The translations under genes were made by a program, and so were the position numbers. A DNA stretch of 11,630 nt from Deltaproteobacteria bacterium (GTDB taxonomy: Bacteria; Desulfobacterota; Desulfobacteria; Desulfobacterales; UBA11574): assembly GCA_019313025.1 (NCBI GenBank), contig JAFDCA010000176.1, positions 1 to 11,630 of the forward strand, in the 5' to 3' direction. Of this stretch, positions 1-7,578 are shown one piece after another; positions within the stretch are counted from its first letter, which is position 1; every line of letters starts with the position of its first letter. The notes under the pieces are model-generated. The model made no database searches. It was not told where the DNA came from and saw only the letters and a program-made list of their open reading frames with translations.

Positions 1-1743
1 AACTTTTATGATAACCGACTTAATTTTTTCCTCTGCGATACCGGCTGCAACGCCACGACAAATGTTTGCGATTTCTCGTTCAAGATTTCTCAAACCAGCC
101 TCACGCGTATATCCGGAAATAATATGTTTGATAGCGCCATTTGTAAATTTTATTTGACCGGCTTTTAGCCCGTGGGCGTCGCGTTGTCGCGGAATTAGAT
201 AACGATTTGCGATCTTTATTTTTTCTTCGAGGGTATATCCGAGAAGCGTCAATACCTCCATTCTGTCCCGCAGCGCCGGGGGAATGGTATCAAGAATATT
301 GGCGGTGGTAATAAACATCACCTTTGACAGGTCAAAAGGAACGTCAAGATAATGATCCGAAAAGGAAAAATTTTGTTCCGGATCAAGAACTTCGAGCAAA
401 GCAGACGACGGATCTCCTCGAAAATCACTTCCCACCTTGTCGATTTCATCCAGCATAAACACCGGATTGTTTGACCCGGATCTCCGGATTCCCTGGATAA
501 TGCGGCCGGGAAGTGCCCCGATATAGTTTCGCCGATGTCCTCTGATTTCAGCCTCATCCCTTACACCGCCCAGCGAAATCCGGAAAAATTGTCGCCCCAA
601 GGCATTGGCGATGGAACGGCCCAGCGATGTTTTTCCGGTGCCGGGAGGACCCACAAAGCACAGGATGGGTCCTTTTGACTCCGGTTTCAATTTACGCACC
701 GCCAGATATTCGATAATTCGCTGTTTGGCCTTATCAAGTCCGAAGTGATCTTGATCTAAAATTTTTCTGGCCTTTTTTATGTCCATGTTGTCTGTTGTAC
801 TTTCATTCCAGGGGAGTGAGGTCAACCAGTCCAGATAGGTGGAGGCCACCGTATATTCAGCTGAAGACGGATGCATTCGCGAAAGTCGGTTCAGCTCCCG
901 TTCAGCTTCCTTTCTGGCTTCCTCGGGAAGATTCTTTTCCTCGATTTTTGCTCTGTAGTCCTCAATTTCAACAGCAGCCTCATCTTTTTCACCCAATTCT
1001 TCTCTAATTGCTTTGAGTTGTTCTCGAAGATAATATTCCCGCTGCCTTTTATCCATATCTCCTTTCACCTGGGATTGGATTTTGCTACCCAATTCTAATA
1101 TTTCCAACTGGTAGTTTAAAAGACGTGTCACTTCTTTCAACCGCTTTTTTATATCGTAAACCTCCAAAATCTGCTGCTTTTCCTCAAGACTAGAATTGAT
1201 GGTGGAAGAAATCATGTCAGCCAATACGCCGGGCTCTTGTATCGATTTGGCCATCACCACGATTTCCTGAGGTAAACCCGGGGAAAGCTCGGCAACCATT
1301 GAGAATTGGCCGATCATGTTGGACATCAAGGCCTCTATCTCTTTGTCCTTTGTCTCTATGTCTTTAATATGTCTGACACTGGCCTTGAGGTATGGCTTGA
1401 CCTGTACATACTTTTTAACTTCGAATCTACCCAAACCCTGAGCCAGCAATTGCAATTTATTATCTTCTGTTTTTGCCATTTTCAGGATCAAAGCAACGGT
1501 TCCCACAGTATGCAGGTTATCCCGCATGCTCACATTTTCCTCTACCGATTTTTTCGCAACAACAAGTCCTATGAGTCGATTCTGGGACATGGCCTCATCC
1601 ACCAGTTGAATCGATTCCGGCTGCATAACCACAAGGGGCAAAACCATTTTAGGGAAAAGAGCGGCGTCAAACAACGGCAGGATTGGCAGAATTTCAGGAA
1701 TTTTTTCTGCGCTGATTTCAGGTGATCTGTGCTGTTCTGTCAT
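1..1743 (-). CDS. lon: ATP-dependent protease Lon, N-terminal and AAA+ part (3' end outside window)
   Basis: Lon is a cytosolic homo-oligomeric AAA+ serine protease that degrades misfolded and regulatory proteins. The visible 581 codons begin with the Lon substrate-binding N-domain (LPLFDAALFPKMVLPLVV near residue 20). A charged helical linker follows (about 190-300), then the AAA+ module. Walker A, GPPGTGKTSLG, lies near residue 362, Walker B with LDEID near 428, and an arginine-finger region ALRDRME near 490. The frame stays open to base 1, and the S16 peptidase domain with its Ser-Lys dyad would lie beyond the left edge, so catalytic residues cannot be checked. The ATG at 1743 is preceded by GGAGG five bases upstream, supporting this start. 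An Hsp20 gene lies 118 bases upstream on the same strand, a sensible proteostasis pairing. No frameshift was seen in the translated portion. Confidence 0.96.
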   Translation of the reverse strand, partial: MTEQHRSPEISAEKIPEILPILPLFDAALFPKMVLPLVVMQPESIQLVDEAMSQNRLIGLVVAKKSVEENVSMRDNLHTVGTVALILKMAKTEDNKLQLLAQGLGRFEVKKYVQVKPYLKASVRHIKDIETKDKEIEALMSNMIGQFSMVAELSPGLPQEIVVMAKSIQEPGVLADMISSTINSSLEEKQQILEVYDIKKRLKEVTRLLNYQLEILELGSKIQSQVKGDMDKRQREYYLREQLKAIREELGEKDEAAVEIEDYRAKIEEKNLPEEARKEAERELNRLSRMHPSSAEYTVASTYLDWLTSLPWNESTTDNMDIKKARKILDQDHFGLDKAKQRIIEYLAVRKLKPESKGPILCFVGPPGTGKTSLGRSIANALGRQFFRISLGGVRDEAEIRGHRRNYIGALPGRIIQGIRRSGSNNPVFMLDEIDKVGSDFRGDPSSALLEVLDPEQNFSFSDHYLDVPFDLSKVMFITTANILDTIPPALRDRMEVLTLLGYTLEEKIKIANRYLIPRQRDAHGLKAGQIKFTNGAIKHIISGYTREAGLRNLEREIANICRGVAAGIAEEKIKSVIIKV

Positions 1744-1861
1744 AAGAACCTCCAACGAATGTATGTCGAGCCCGATCAGAAATTTATGAATCAATATCAA
1801 TAATTAAGGTGAGTAATTACTTCAGCCTTCCAGACATTGCTTCAAATCAATTATTCAATAG

Positions 1862-2308
1862 CTATTCTTCTGAAATTGGAATTTTAAATGTTTTATCCAG
1901 TTTGAGTTTTGCGAGTCGAACTTGGAGAAAACCGTTCGTGTATGATGCTGATACGACTTCAGGATCAATGGGCGAAGGGAGATAAAGAATCCGCTCAAAT
2001 TTACCGTACTGTATTTCTGCCAGTCTGTATTTGGCGTTATCTATTCGGGGAAATTGAGTCCGGTTTCCTTGAACCCTTACTGCCTTACTGCTGATTTCAA
2101 GTTCCAGCTCCTCTTTGTTAACCCCGGCAATCTCACCCATGATAATGATTTCGTCAGGGGTCTCATACATATCCATTTGAGGCTTCCATTTTTGCTCTGC
2201 AATCGTAAACATCGGATTTATTGTTCTGAATAGATCCTCAACAGTTTTTTCAAAGGTAGAACCGAGCTGATCGAAATCTTTGGTAAATCTTATTTTGATA
2301 TAGTCCAT
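1862..2308 (-). CDS. Hsp20/alpha-crystallin family small heat-shock protein
   Basis: This 148-residue protein has the size and layout of bacterial small heat-shock proteins, which are ATP-independent holdases that keep unfolding proteins soluble. A short N-terminal arm is followed by an alpha-crystallin domain from about residue 45 to 140. Family hallmarks are the domain opening MDMYETPDEIIIMGEIAGV, the central FERILYLPSPID strand, and the A-x-x-x-N-G-F-L-x-V-x-L motif (ASYTNGFLQVRLAK), a variant of the usual A-x-x-x-G-V-L. The tail has an I-P-I motif (KIPISEE), which matches the I-x-I/V element that docks between subunits in the family. The ATG at 2308 has AGGAG nine bases upstream. It reads towards lon and may be cotranscribed with it, since I see no terminator in the 118-base gap. 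Substrate and stress inducer cannot be read from sequence. Confidence 0.93.
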   Translation of the reverse strand: MDYIKIRFTKDFDQLGSTFEKTVEDLFRTINPMFTIAEQKWKPQMDMYETPDEIIIMGEIAGVNKEELELEISSKAVRVQGNRTQFPRIDNAKYRLAEIQYGKFERILYLPSPIDPEVVSASYTNGFLQVRLAKLKLDKTFKIPISEE

Positions 2309-2375
2309 TTTAAAGCTCCTAATTGTTATAACTTAACGCAGAATTTGGGCAAAAAGACTATTTATGAATGGACAA

Positions 2376-2404
2376 TATTTAACATTTCAGTCACTGTTTG
2401 TAAA
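2376..2404 (-). promoter_or_regulatory. Possible sigma70-type promoter for hsp20 (lon)
   Basis: Read on the minus strand, TTTACA (five of six matches to the -35 consensus) is followed 17 bases later by TAAATA, or 16 bases later by TTAAAT. It lies about 70 bases upstream of the hsp20 start. The -10 match is only moderate in AT-rich sequence, so this is a candidate. I did not find a convincing heat-shock sigma32 promoter (CTTGAA with CCCCAT). Confidence 0.35.
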
Positions 2405-2549
2405 GAAAAGTTGTAAAGACATCATTGGTAACATAAAAATTGTGTTTTAACCACAAATGAAATATTGATAGTCCTGTGAAACGATAACATGATATTTTTG
2501 AATGGTTAAATATTAGGATGTTGCAATCTTCTTTATTAGAAGCCATCCA

Positions 2550-3752
2550 TTGAAACAATCCAATTACAAAATTATGACCAATTCTCCCAAAAATTCTTTC
2601 AAGCTGATTATCGGTTCCCAGTATTTTTTATACTTTGGGGTCATGGGCATATTTTTGCCCTATTTCAATTTATATTGCTACCATCTCAATTTTAGCGGGT
2701 TCCAAATCGGTGTTCTATCGGCGATCAGATCTATTGCACTGGTTTTTTTCCCGCTGGTTTGGGGAGTGCTGGCCGATCGATTTCACATCAGAAGACCCAT
2801 ATACATATTATGCAGTTTTATCAGCACCGCCATTTGGGTATTTTATCTCTATACAACCGATTTTTGGGAAATGATGTTCATCACCGTTTTTTACGGGATA
2901 TTTTACTCTCCGATCATTTCTTTTCTGGAAGCCTTTACCATGGACGTATTGGGCACGAAAAAGAAAAGCTATGGAAGGATAAGGGGTTGGGGATCCATTG
3001 CATTCATTATGACGGTTCTTTTGCTGGGTAAAGTCATAGATATTTACTCTATCGAAATAATCCTCATGCTCATCTTCTTGGGTTCTCTGACACAGGCGCT
3101 TATTTCTATCAAAATCCCTGACATTCAGATTAAAAAACAAAGCTCTTTTTTTTCAAATGCCAAAGTTCTCTTCAAAAGGCGCGTCATCGTTTTTCTGTCC
3201 TGTTCATTTTTAATGCTGGCAAGCCATGGAACATACTATGGTTTTTATTCCATCCATCTTGAAAACCTGGGTTACGGCAAAACATTTATCGGCATTTCGT
3301 GGGCATTGGCATCCATTGCAGAAATTATCGTGATGATAAAATCTGATATTATTTTTAAACGCTTTTCCATAGATAATGTTCTGTTTTTTTCTTTTATGGT
3401 GGCGGTATTCCGATGGCTGGCCCTCTTTTTTGCGACCTCTTCAATGTTCATTCTGTTTTTGCAGGTTTTACATGCCGTCACATACGGTACGTTTCATGTA
3501 TCCAGCATTCTCTATATTGATTCGTTAACGCCCAATGAGGCCAAGACCCTGGGACAGGCGGTGAATAACGCCGTAACCTATGGGCTTGGGTTAATGGTCG
3601 GATTTTTTATAAACGGATATCTTTTTGAAACATTAGGAACATTTACACTTTTTATGATCAGTGGTTTTATTGCCCTTGGCGGTGGGGCGCTCTTGAAATG
3701 CTCCCAGATAATGGATCGCAGGATCGACCCAATGGAATTATTCAAATCATAG
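2550..3752 (+). CDS. MFS permease, HcaT/LacY-like (MFS_1_like family)
   Basis: A roughly 400-residue inner-membrane protein with about twelve hydrophobic segments, typical of a proton-coupled major facilitator symporter. The N-terminal helix GIFLPYFNLY, the loop-2 signature GVLADRFHIRRP near residue 75, and YGRIRGWGSIAF around 140 resemble the phenylpropionate-transporter (HcaT) and nucleoside-symporter branch of MFS. So does a second-half segment with a conserved glutamate (ISWALASIAEI). The substrate cannot be assigned. The start is uncertain: the longest frame uses TTG at 2550, while the first ATG is at 2574 (residue 9), and neither has a strong ribosome-binding site. Residues before about 17 are not part of the conserved fold, so either is possible. 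The gene is divergent from hsp20, followed by a promoter-bearing gap, and appears monocistronic. Its DNA looks more AT-rich than the redox genes downstream. Confidence 0.88.
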   Translation: MKQSNYKIMTNSPKNSFKLIIGSQYFLYFGVMGIFLPYFNLYCYHLNFSGFQIGVLSAIRSIALVFFPLVWGVLADRFHIRRPIYILCSFISTAIWVFYLYTTDFWEMMFITVFYGIFYSPIISFLEAFTMDVLGTKKKSYGRIRGWGSIAFIMTVLLLGKVIDIYSIEIILMLIFLGSLTQALISIKIPDIQIKKQSSFFSNAKVLFKRRVIVFLSCSFLMLASHGTYYGFYSIHLENLGYGKTFIGISWALASIAEIIVMIKSDIIFKRFSIDNVLFFSFMVAVFRWLALFFATSSMFILFLQVLHAVTYGTFHVSSILYIDSLTPNEAKTLGQAVNNAVTYGLGLMVGFFINGYLFETLGTFTLFMISGFIALGGGALLKCSQIMDRRIDPMELFKS

Positions 3753-3809
3753 AATGAACCATTTTCTTCTCACAACTCCAGAAGGACCCGCTTTTCCTGC
3801 CCGAAGCAT

Positions 3810-3838
3810 TTGACAATTCATGGTTTACGATATAATAA
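3810..3838 (+). promoter_or_regulatory. Near-consensus sigma70 promoter for the NuoEFG-like operon
   Basis: A perfect TTGACA (3810-3815) is followed by TATAAT (3831-3836) with a 15-base spacer, or by TAATAA (3833-3838) with the more usual 17-base spacer. It lies about 110 bases upstream of the first diaphorase gene, leaving a 5' leader of around 100 bases in which I see no clear riboswitch. The hexamers are direct observation; activity is inferred. Confidence 0.6.
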
Positions 3839-3949
3839 CAGTCAATTTGATTTTTTTCTTATGTTTCCGTCGAATTGGCAACATCTCCTATCAATGAAAG
3901 ATGCTGAACAGGATTTCCGAAAAATTGGACCTGAGTGTAGGACTGCTCC

Positions 3950-4486
3950 ATGAATCAAGAATTAACCGAAGAAGAAAAAGAAGCGCTCAAGCACGTTGTT
4001 GAAAAGCTCAAATCCTTTGGAAAAAAAAGAGGGAATCTAATCCCTATCCTTCAGATGGTCCAGAACAACCTTTCCTATCTCCCTTCTCGGGCCATAAAAT
4101 TAGTGGCACAACATCTCGATATCCTCGAAACCGAAGTCTACGGAGTTGCAACGTTTTATAACCAGTTTCGATTTCATCCACCGGGCAAGTATCCGATTAA
4201 AGTTTGCCTGGGTACCGCATGCCACGTGAGAGCGGGTGATATCATCCTTGAAAATTTTGAACGCAAACTTGAAATTCCCGAAGGCCAAACCACACCTGAC
4301 AGGAAATTCAGCATAGAAAGGGTGGCCTGTGTCGGTTGCTGTGCGCTGGCGCCCGTGGCCATTATTGATGAAACCCTACACGGGCATATGGCGCCCAGCA
4401 AGGTCGAAGGGCTTATTTTAAGAATAAAAATACAAGAAGAGATGGAAGAAAGAGAAAAGAGAAAAAATGAGCCCGGACAATCATAA
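3950..4486 (+). CDS. NuoE/HydC-like [2Fe-2S] thioredoxin-fold subunit
   Basis: A 178-residue soluble subunit of the 24-kDa NuoE family, as found in complex I, HydC of bifurcating hydrogenases and HndA. It carries one [2Fe-2S] cluster beside the flavin subunit. A helical N-terminal region (about 1-70, with YLPSRAIKLVAQHLDI and VYGVATFYNQFRFHPPGKY) precedes the thioredoxin-like domain. The four expected ligands are all present: C86 and C91 (VCLGTACHVR), and C127 and C131 (ACVGCCALAP). This is the family's C-x4-C and C-x3-C arrangement. The ATG at 3950 has AGGA eight bases upstream. The last 20 bases overlap the next gene, indicating translational coupling. It is the first gene of a three-gene operon. 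No membrane or ion-pumping Nuo subunit is present, so this is a soluble diaphorase and not complex I. Confidence 0.93.
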   Translation: MNQELTEEEKEALKHVVEKLKSFGKKRGNLIPILQMVQNNLSYLPSRAIKLVAQHLDILETEVYGVATFYNQFRFHPPGKYPIKVCLGTACHVRAGDIILENFERKLEIPEGQTTPDRKFSIERVACVGCCALAPVAIIDETLHGHMAPSKVEGLILRIKIQEEMEEREKRKNEPGQS

Positions 4487-6416
4487 AAACATCGATATGA
4501 AATTCAACAACATCCGTAAGGAGGCCGAAAAACGCCGGGCTGCGTTCCAGGATGCGCCGGTTCCCAAAATACATATCGGCATGGCCACTTGCGGCATTGC
4601 TTCCGGTGCCCTGGAAACCCAAAAAGCCTTTGAAGAAGCCCTTATTGAAAACAATATTGAGGCCCAAATCCATACGGTCGGATGTTTCGGCCATTGCTAT
4701 GCAGAACCGGTGGTTATTATCGATCACCCTGATTCCGGATTTCCACCGATATTTTATCATGAGGTCACCTCAGGTAAAGCCAAAATGCTCGTAAAACTCT
4801 TTTTGGGCGGCGGCGATCCGCGGTTCGAACACGTCTACGGGGCCACCGAAGAAAACGACCTGATTCCTTCAGTAACTGACTTTTCCAGGTTCAATCAAGA
4901 AAAACGAATCGTCATGGAAAAGTGCGGGCACATCGATCCTGAAGATATATATGACTACATCGCTGCGGGCGGATATTCAACCCTTGTAAAGGCCTTAAAA
5001 CTCGATCCTGAAAAAATCATCCGTGAAATCACACGCTCTGGTTTAAGAGGTAGAGGCGGTGCCGGATTTCCCACTGGGAGAAAATGGAAACTGGCAAAAA
5101 GTGTCAAGGAACAAGAAAAGATTGTGATCTGCAATGCGGATGAAGGAGATCCCGGCGCTTACATGGACAGAACCATATTAGAGAGCAACCCGCATCAGGT
5201 GTTGGAAGGCATGGCCATCTGTGCCTATGCTGTCGGTGCTCAAAAAGCGTTGGTATATATCAGATCGGAATATCCCCTGGCTGTCAAACTGGTCACAACT
5301 GCCATACAGCAGGCAGAAAAATTGGGGCTTTTGGGGAAAGCAATTCTGGGCAGCACTTTTGACTTAAAAATCGATGTGTTTCAAGGATCCGGTGCCTTTG
5401 TTTGTGGCGAAGAAACCGCATTGATTCGATCCGTTGAAGGATATCGCGGCATGCCTCGTCATCGGCCGCCGTATCCGGTTCAAAAGGGTCTGTGGGATAA
5501 GCCGACGGTAATCAACAATGTAAAAACCCTGGCTTCTGTCCCCCCCATACTGAATCGTGGCGCAACCTGGTACAGAGCCATCGGTACACAGAACAGCCCC
5601 GGAACCGCAATTTTTTCCATCGTGGGGAATGTGGTTCATGCGGGCTTGGTGGAAATTCCCATGGGGGTGTCGTTACGAACCCTGATATTTGATATATGTG
5701 GCGGTATCCCACACAACAAAAAATTCAAAGCGGTTCAGATCGGCGGGCCTTCCGGCGGATGTCTCAACGAAGATTTTCTGGATACCCCCATTGACTTTGA
5801 TTCTCTCACAGAAGTCGGTGCCATGATGGGATCCGGGGGAATGGTGGTGATGGATGAAGACACCTGCATGGTGGAAGTTGCCCGGTATTTCATTGATTTT
5901 ACCCAAAAAGAATCTTGCGGTAAGTGCACATTTTGTAGAATCGGGACCTACCATCTGCTCAAGATACTCGAGCGATTGACCAAAGGTGAGGCACTGGAAG
6001 GTGATCTGGAGTTATTGGAAACATTGAGTCAGGATATAAAAGCCGGATCACTTTGTGGCCTGGGTAAAACCGCTCCGAATCCCGTGCTCACTTCCCTTAA
6101 ATATTTCAGGGATGAATATGAGGCTCATGTCAAAGAAAAGCGTTGCCCCGCGCTGATGTGCCGGGCGCTGACCGCTTTTTATTTCGATTTGGAACTCTGC
6201 GCACGCGGCTGTGATGCCTGTGCCACCTGCTGTCCGGTTGATGCAGTGTTTACCACCAGCAACCGAAAGAAAGGGGTTGACCAGGAACTTTGTGTAAAGT
6301 GTGGCGAGTGTTTGGTCGCCTGTCCGCCGGAATACGATGCGGTTCGTAAAGTATCTCCCCCGGATTTGGTTCCTAATATCGAAAAACCGCCGGAAAAAAA
6401 GGAAAAAGGACGATAA
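4467..6416 (+). CDS. NuoF/HydB-like NADH-binding FMN subunit with extra Fe-S domains
   Basis: This 649-residue protein has the architecture of HydB/HndC, the NAD(H)-reactive FMN subunit of soluble bifurcating complexes. In order it has an N-terminal thioredoxin-like Fe-S domain (about 35-115) and then the NuoF core. In the core, GLRGRGGAGFPTGRKW (from 192) and CNADEGDPGAYMDR form the NADH/FMN site, followed by an SLBB region. Next is the N3-type [4Fe-4S] site, C484, C487 and C490 (ESCGKCTFC) plus a later cysteine in SLCGLGK. The C-terminal ferredoxin domain (about 577-620) has two clusters. The N-terminal domain shows only three likely ligands, C42, C73 and C77. The first ferredoxin cluster has C-x3-C-x2-C-x3-CP spacing in place of C-x2-C. 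The start overlaps the preceding gene by 20 bases behind a purine-rich stretch; ATG at 4497 is an alternative. Confidence 0.94.
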   Translation: MSPDNHKNIDMKFNNIRKEAEKRRAAFQDAPVPKIHIGMATCGIASGALETQKAFEEALIENNIEAQIHTVGCFGHCYAEPVVIIDHPDSGFPPIFYHEVTSGKAKMLVKLFLGGGDPRFEHVYGATEENDLIPSVTDFSRFNQEKRIVMEKCGHIDPEDIYDYIAAGGYSTLVKALKLDPEKIIREITRSGLRGRGGAGFPTGRKWKLAKSVKEQEKIVICNADEGDPGAYMDRTILESNPHQVLEGMAICAYAVGAQKALVYIRSEYPLAVKLVTTAIQQAEKLGLLGKAILGSTFDLKIDVFQGSGAFVCGEETALIRSVEGYRGMPRHRPPYPVQKGLWDKPTVINNVKTLASVPPILNRGATWYRAIGTQNSPGTAIFSIVGNVVHAGLVEIPMGVSLRTLIFDICGGIPHNKKFKAVQIGGPSGGCLNEDFLDTPIDFDSLTEVGAMMGSGGMVVMDEDTCMVEVARYFIDFTQKESCGKCTFCRIGTYHLLKILERLTKGEALEGDLELLETLSQDIKAGSLCGLGKTAPNPVLTSLKYFRDEYEAHVKEKRCPALMCRALTAFYFDLELCARGCDACATCCPVDAVFTTSNRKKGVDQELCVKCGECLVACPPEYDAVRKVSPPDLVPNIEKPPEKKEKGR

Positions 6417-6419
6417 GCT

Positions 6420-7061
6420 ATGCCGAAAATCCTGGTGGACGATAAAGAAATTGACATCGAAGAAGGTAAACCGCTGCTTCAGGCCTGCCTGGACAACGAC
6501 ATTTACATCCCAAACCTGTGCTACCTGGAAAACATGAAAATTCCTTCGGCTTCATGTAGAATGTGCTTTGTTGAAATTAAGGGCATTCGACACCCGGTTA
6601 CATCGTGTACCGTTCAAGTCAGGGATGATATGGTTGTTAGTACCGACACCCCTGCTGTTAGACAACTGCAACGAACCGCCCTTCGCCTTCTATTGTCGGT
6701 CCACGATGTGGATTGTAAAAATTGTCACGCCAATAAAAAATGCGCTCTTCAGAATATTGCCAAATTCCTAAAAGTCAGTTTAAAACAGACGCGCTTAGAT
6801 CGTTATCTTAAAGAGATACATATCGACGAGACCCATCCTTTTTTAAACCACTATCCGAACCGATGCGTTTTGTGTGGAAAATGCGTGCATATTTGCAGAG
6901 AAAAACATGATCAAACTGTTTTAACCTTTGCTAAAAGAGGGTTTGATACGATCATTACCACGTATAGTGCAGCAGATGTGTCATCGCTTGAATGCAGGGA
7001 CTGTGATACCTGTGTCAACACTTGTCCGGTGGGCGCTTTGGCATTGAAAGAATCCCGCTAG
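6420..7061 (+). CDS. Short NuoG/HoxU-like Fe-S subunit (HydA N-terminus without H-cluster domain)
   Basis: A 213-residue electron-wiring subunit built like the N-terminal third of NuoG or of [FeFe]-hydrogenase HydA, and close in length to HoxU. A plant-type [2Fe-2S] domain has C34, C46, C49 and C63. The His-Cys [4Fe-4S] motif has H95, C99, C102 and C108. A two-cluster ferredoxin domain has C149-C152-C155-C159 and C192-C195-C198-C202-P. It ends right after the last cluster, so neither the hydrogenase H-cluster domain nor the NuoG molybdopterin-like domain is present. The end looks natural and not broken, because it matches the HoxU-type boundary. It begins three bases after the NuoF-like stop, with AGGA about ten bases upstream of ATG. 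It presumably forms a heterotrimer with the two preceding products, and the terminal acceptor is unknown. Confidence 0.92.
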   Translation: MPKILVDDKEIDIEEGKPLLQACLDNDIYIPNLCYLENMKIPSASCRMCFVEIKGIRHPVTSCTVQVRDDMVVSTDTPAVRQLQRTALRLLLSVHDVDCKNCHANKKCALQNIAKFLKVSLKQTRLDRYLKEIHIDETHPFLNHYPNRCVLCGKCVHICREKHDQTVLTFAKRGFDTIITTYSAADVSSLECRDCDTCVNTCPVGALALKESR

Positions 7062-7498
7062 GATTGGCTGATGACTCTGATAATTTTGGGTCGGTATTCA
7101 TCCTTTTGGGCCAGTTTATTCCCTCTTGACCGTACAAAAAGAATGGTAAGCCCGAAAAAGAAAAACCCAAAAATTGCAGACAAAATAGATGCGTCAAAAT
7201 TAAAATTAGGCGCCAGATGCTGACCGACCAACGCCCCGATGATCATGGCTATAATCGGAAACACGTAAAGCAGAAAAGTGGCTTTCAATAGCGGAGATGT
7301 ATCAAAACTCAGCACCACCTTTTGTCCCACCCTTGCCCCCGCGTGATTAATCGCTTCCACTTCCATTTCCTTACCGCCTCCCACACTATGACAGGTGCTT
7401 CTGGCAGCACATGCCTTGCATGCGTCGGTTTTCGTGGTTCTTACCCATGCCGTTGCGGTGGTTTCGATTTTTATTACAATGCCTTCTTCAGTGGCCAT
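7058..7498 (-). CDS. rseC: RseC/MucC family membrane protein
   Basis: A 146-residue protein of the RseC/MucC (SoxR-reducing system) family. Known members are inner-membrane proteins linked to sigma-E control or to reduction of SoxR alongside Rnf-type complexes; in anaerobes the role is mostly undefined. The cytosolic N-terminal domain opens with the family pattern EEGIVIKIE and carries the C-x2-C-x5-C motif (C27, C30, C36). A beta-rich segment follows, then two hydrophobic helices (about 71-93 and 102-122) and a basic tail. The ATG at 7498 has AAAGG seven bases upstream. It lies 80 bases after the FlxA-like gene on the same strand, so it is probably the last gene of the hdr/flx operon. Its stop codon overlaps that of the converging NuoG-like gene. 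Confidence 0.88.
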   Translation of the reverse strand: MATEEGIVIKIETTATAWVRTTKTDACKACAARSTCHSVGGGKEMEVEAINHAGARVGQKVVLSFDTSPLLKATFLLYVFPIIAMIIGALVGQHLAPNFNFDASILSAIFGFFFFGLTILFVRSRGNKLAQKDEYRPKIIRVISQS

Positions 7499-7578
7499 GA
7501 TGTTGCCTTTCTCGGGTTTTAATGCTTTCTACACCAAAACATAACACATGCTCTTAAAAAGTCACGACCTTTGGATGA

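Noticed and set aside
1306..1725. 139-residue open frame on the plus strand
   Set aside because: It is antisense to the clear Lon N-domain, has no recognisable family and no ribosome-binding site.
3753..3809. Rho-independent terminator after the MFS gene
   Set aside because: No stem followed by a T-run could be found in this stretch.
3950..7061. Complex I (NADH:quinone oxidoreductase) or an active [FeFe]-hydrogenase
   Set aside because: No membrane Nuo subunits are present, and the third subunit stops before any H-cluster domain.
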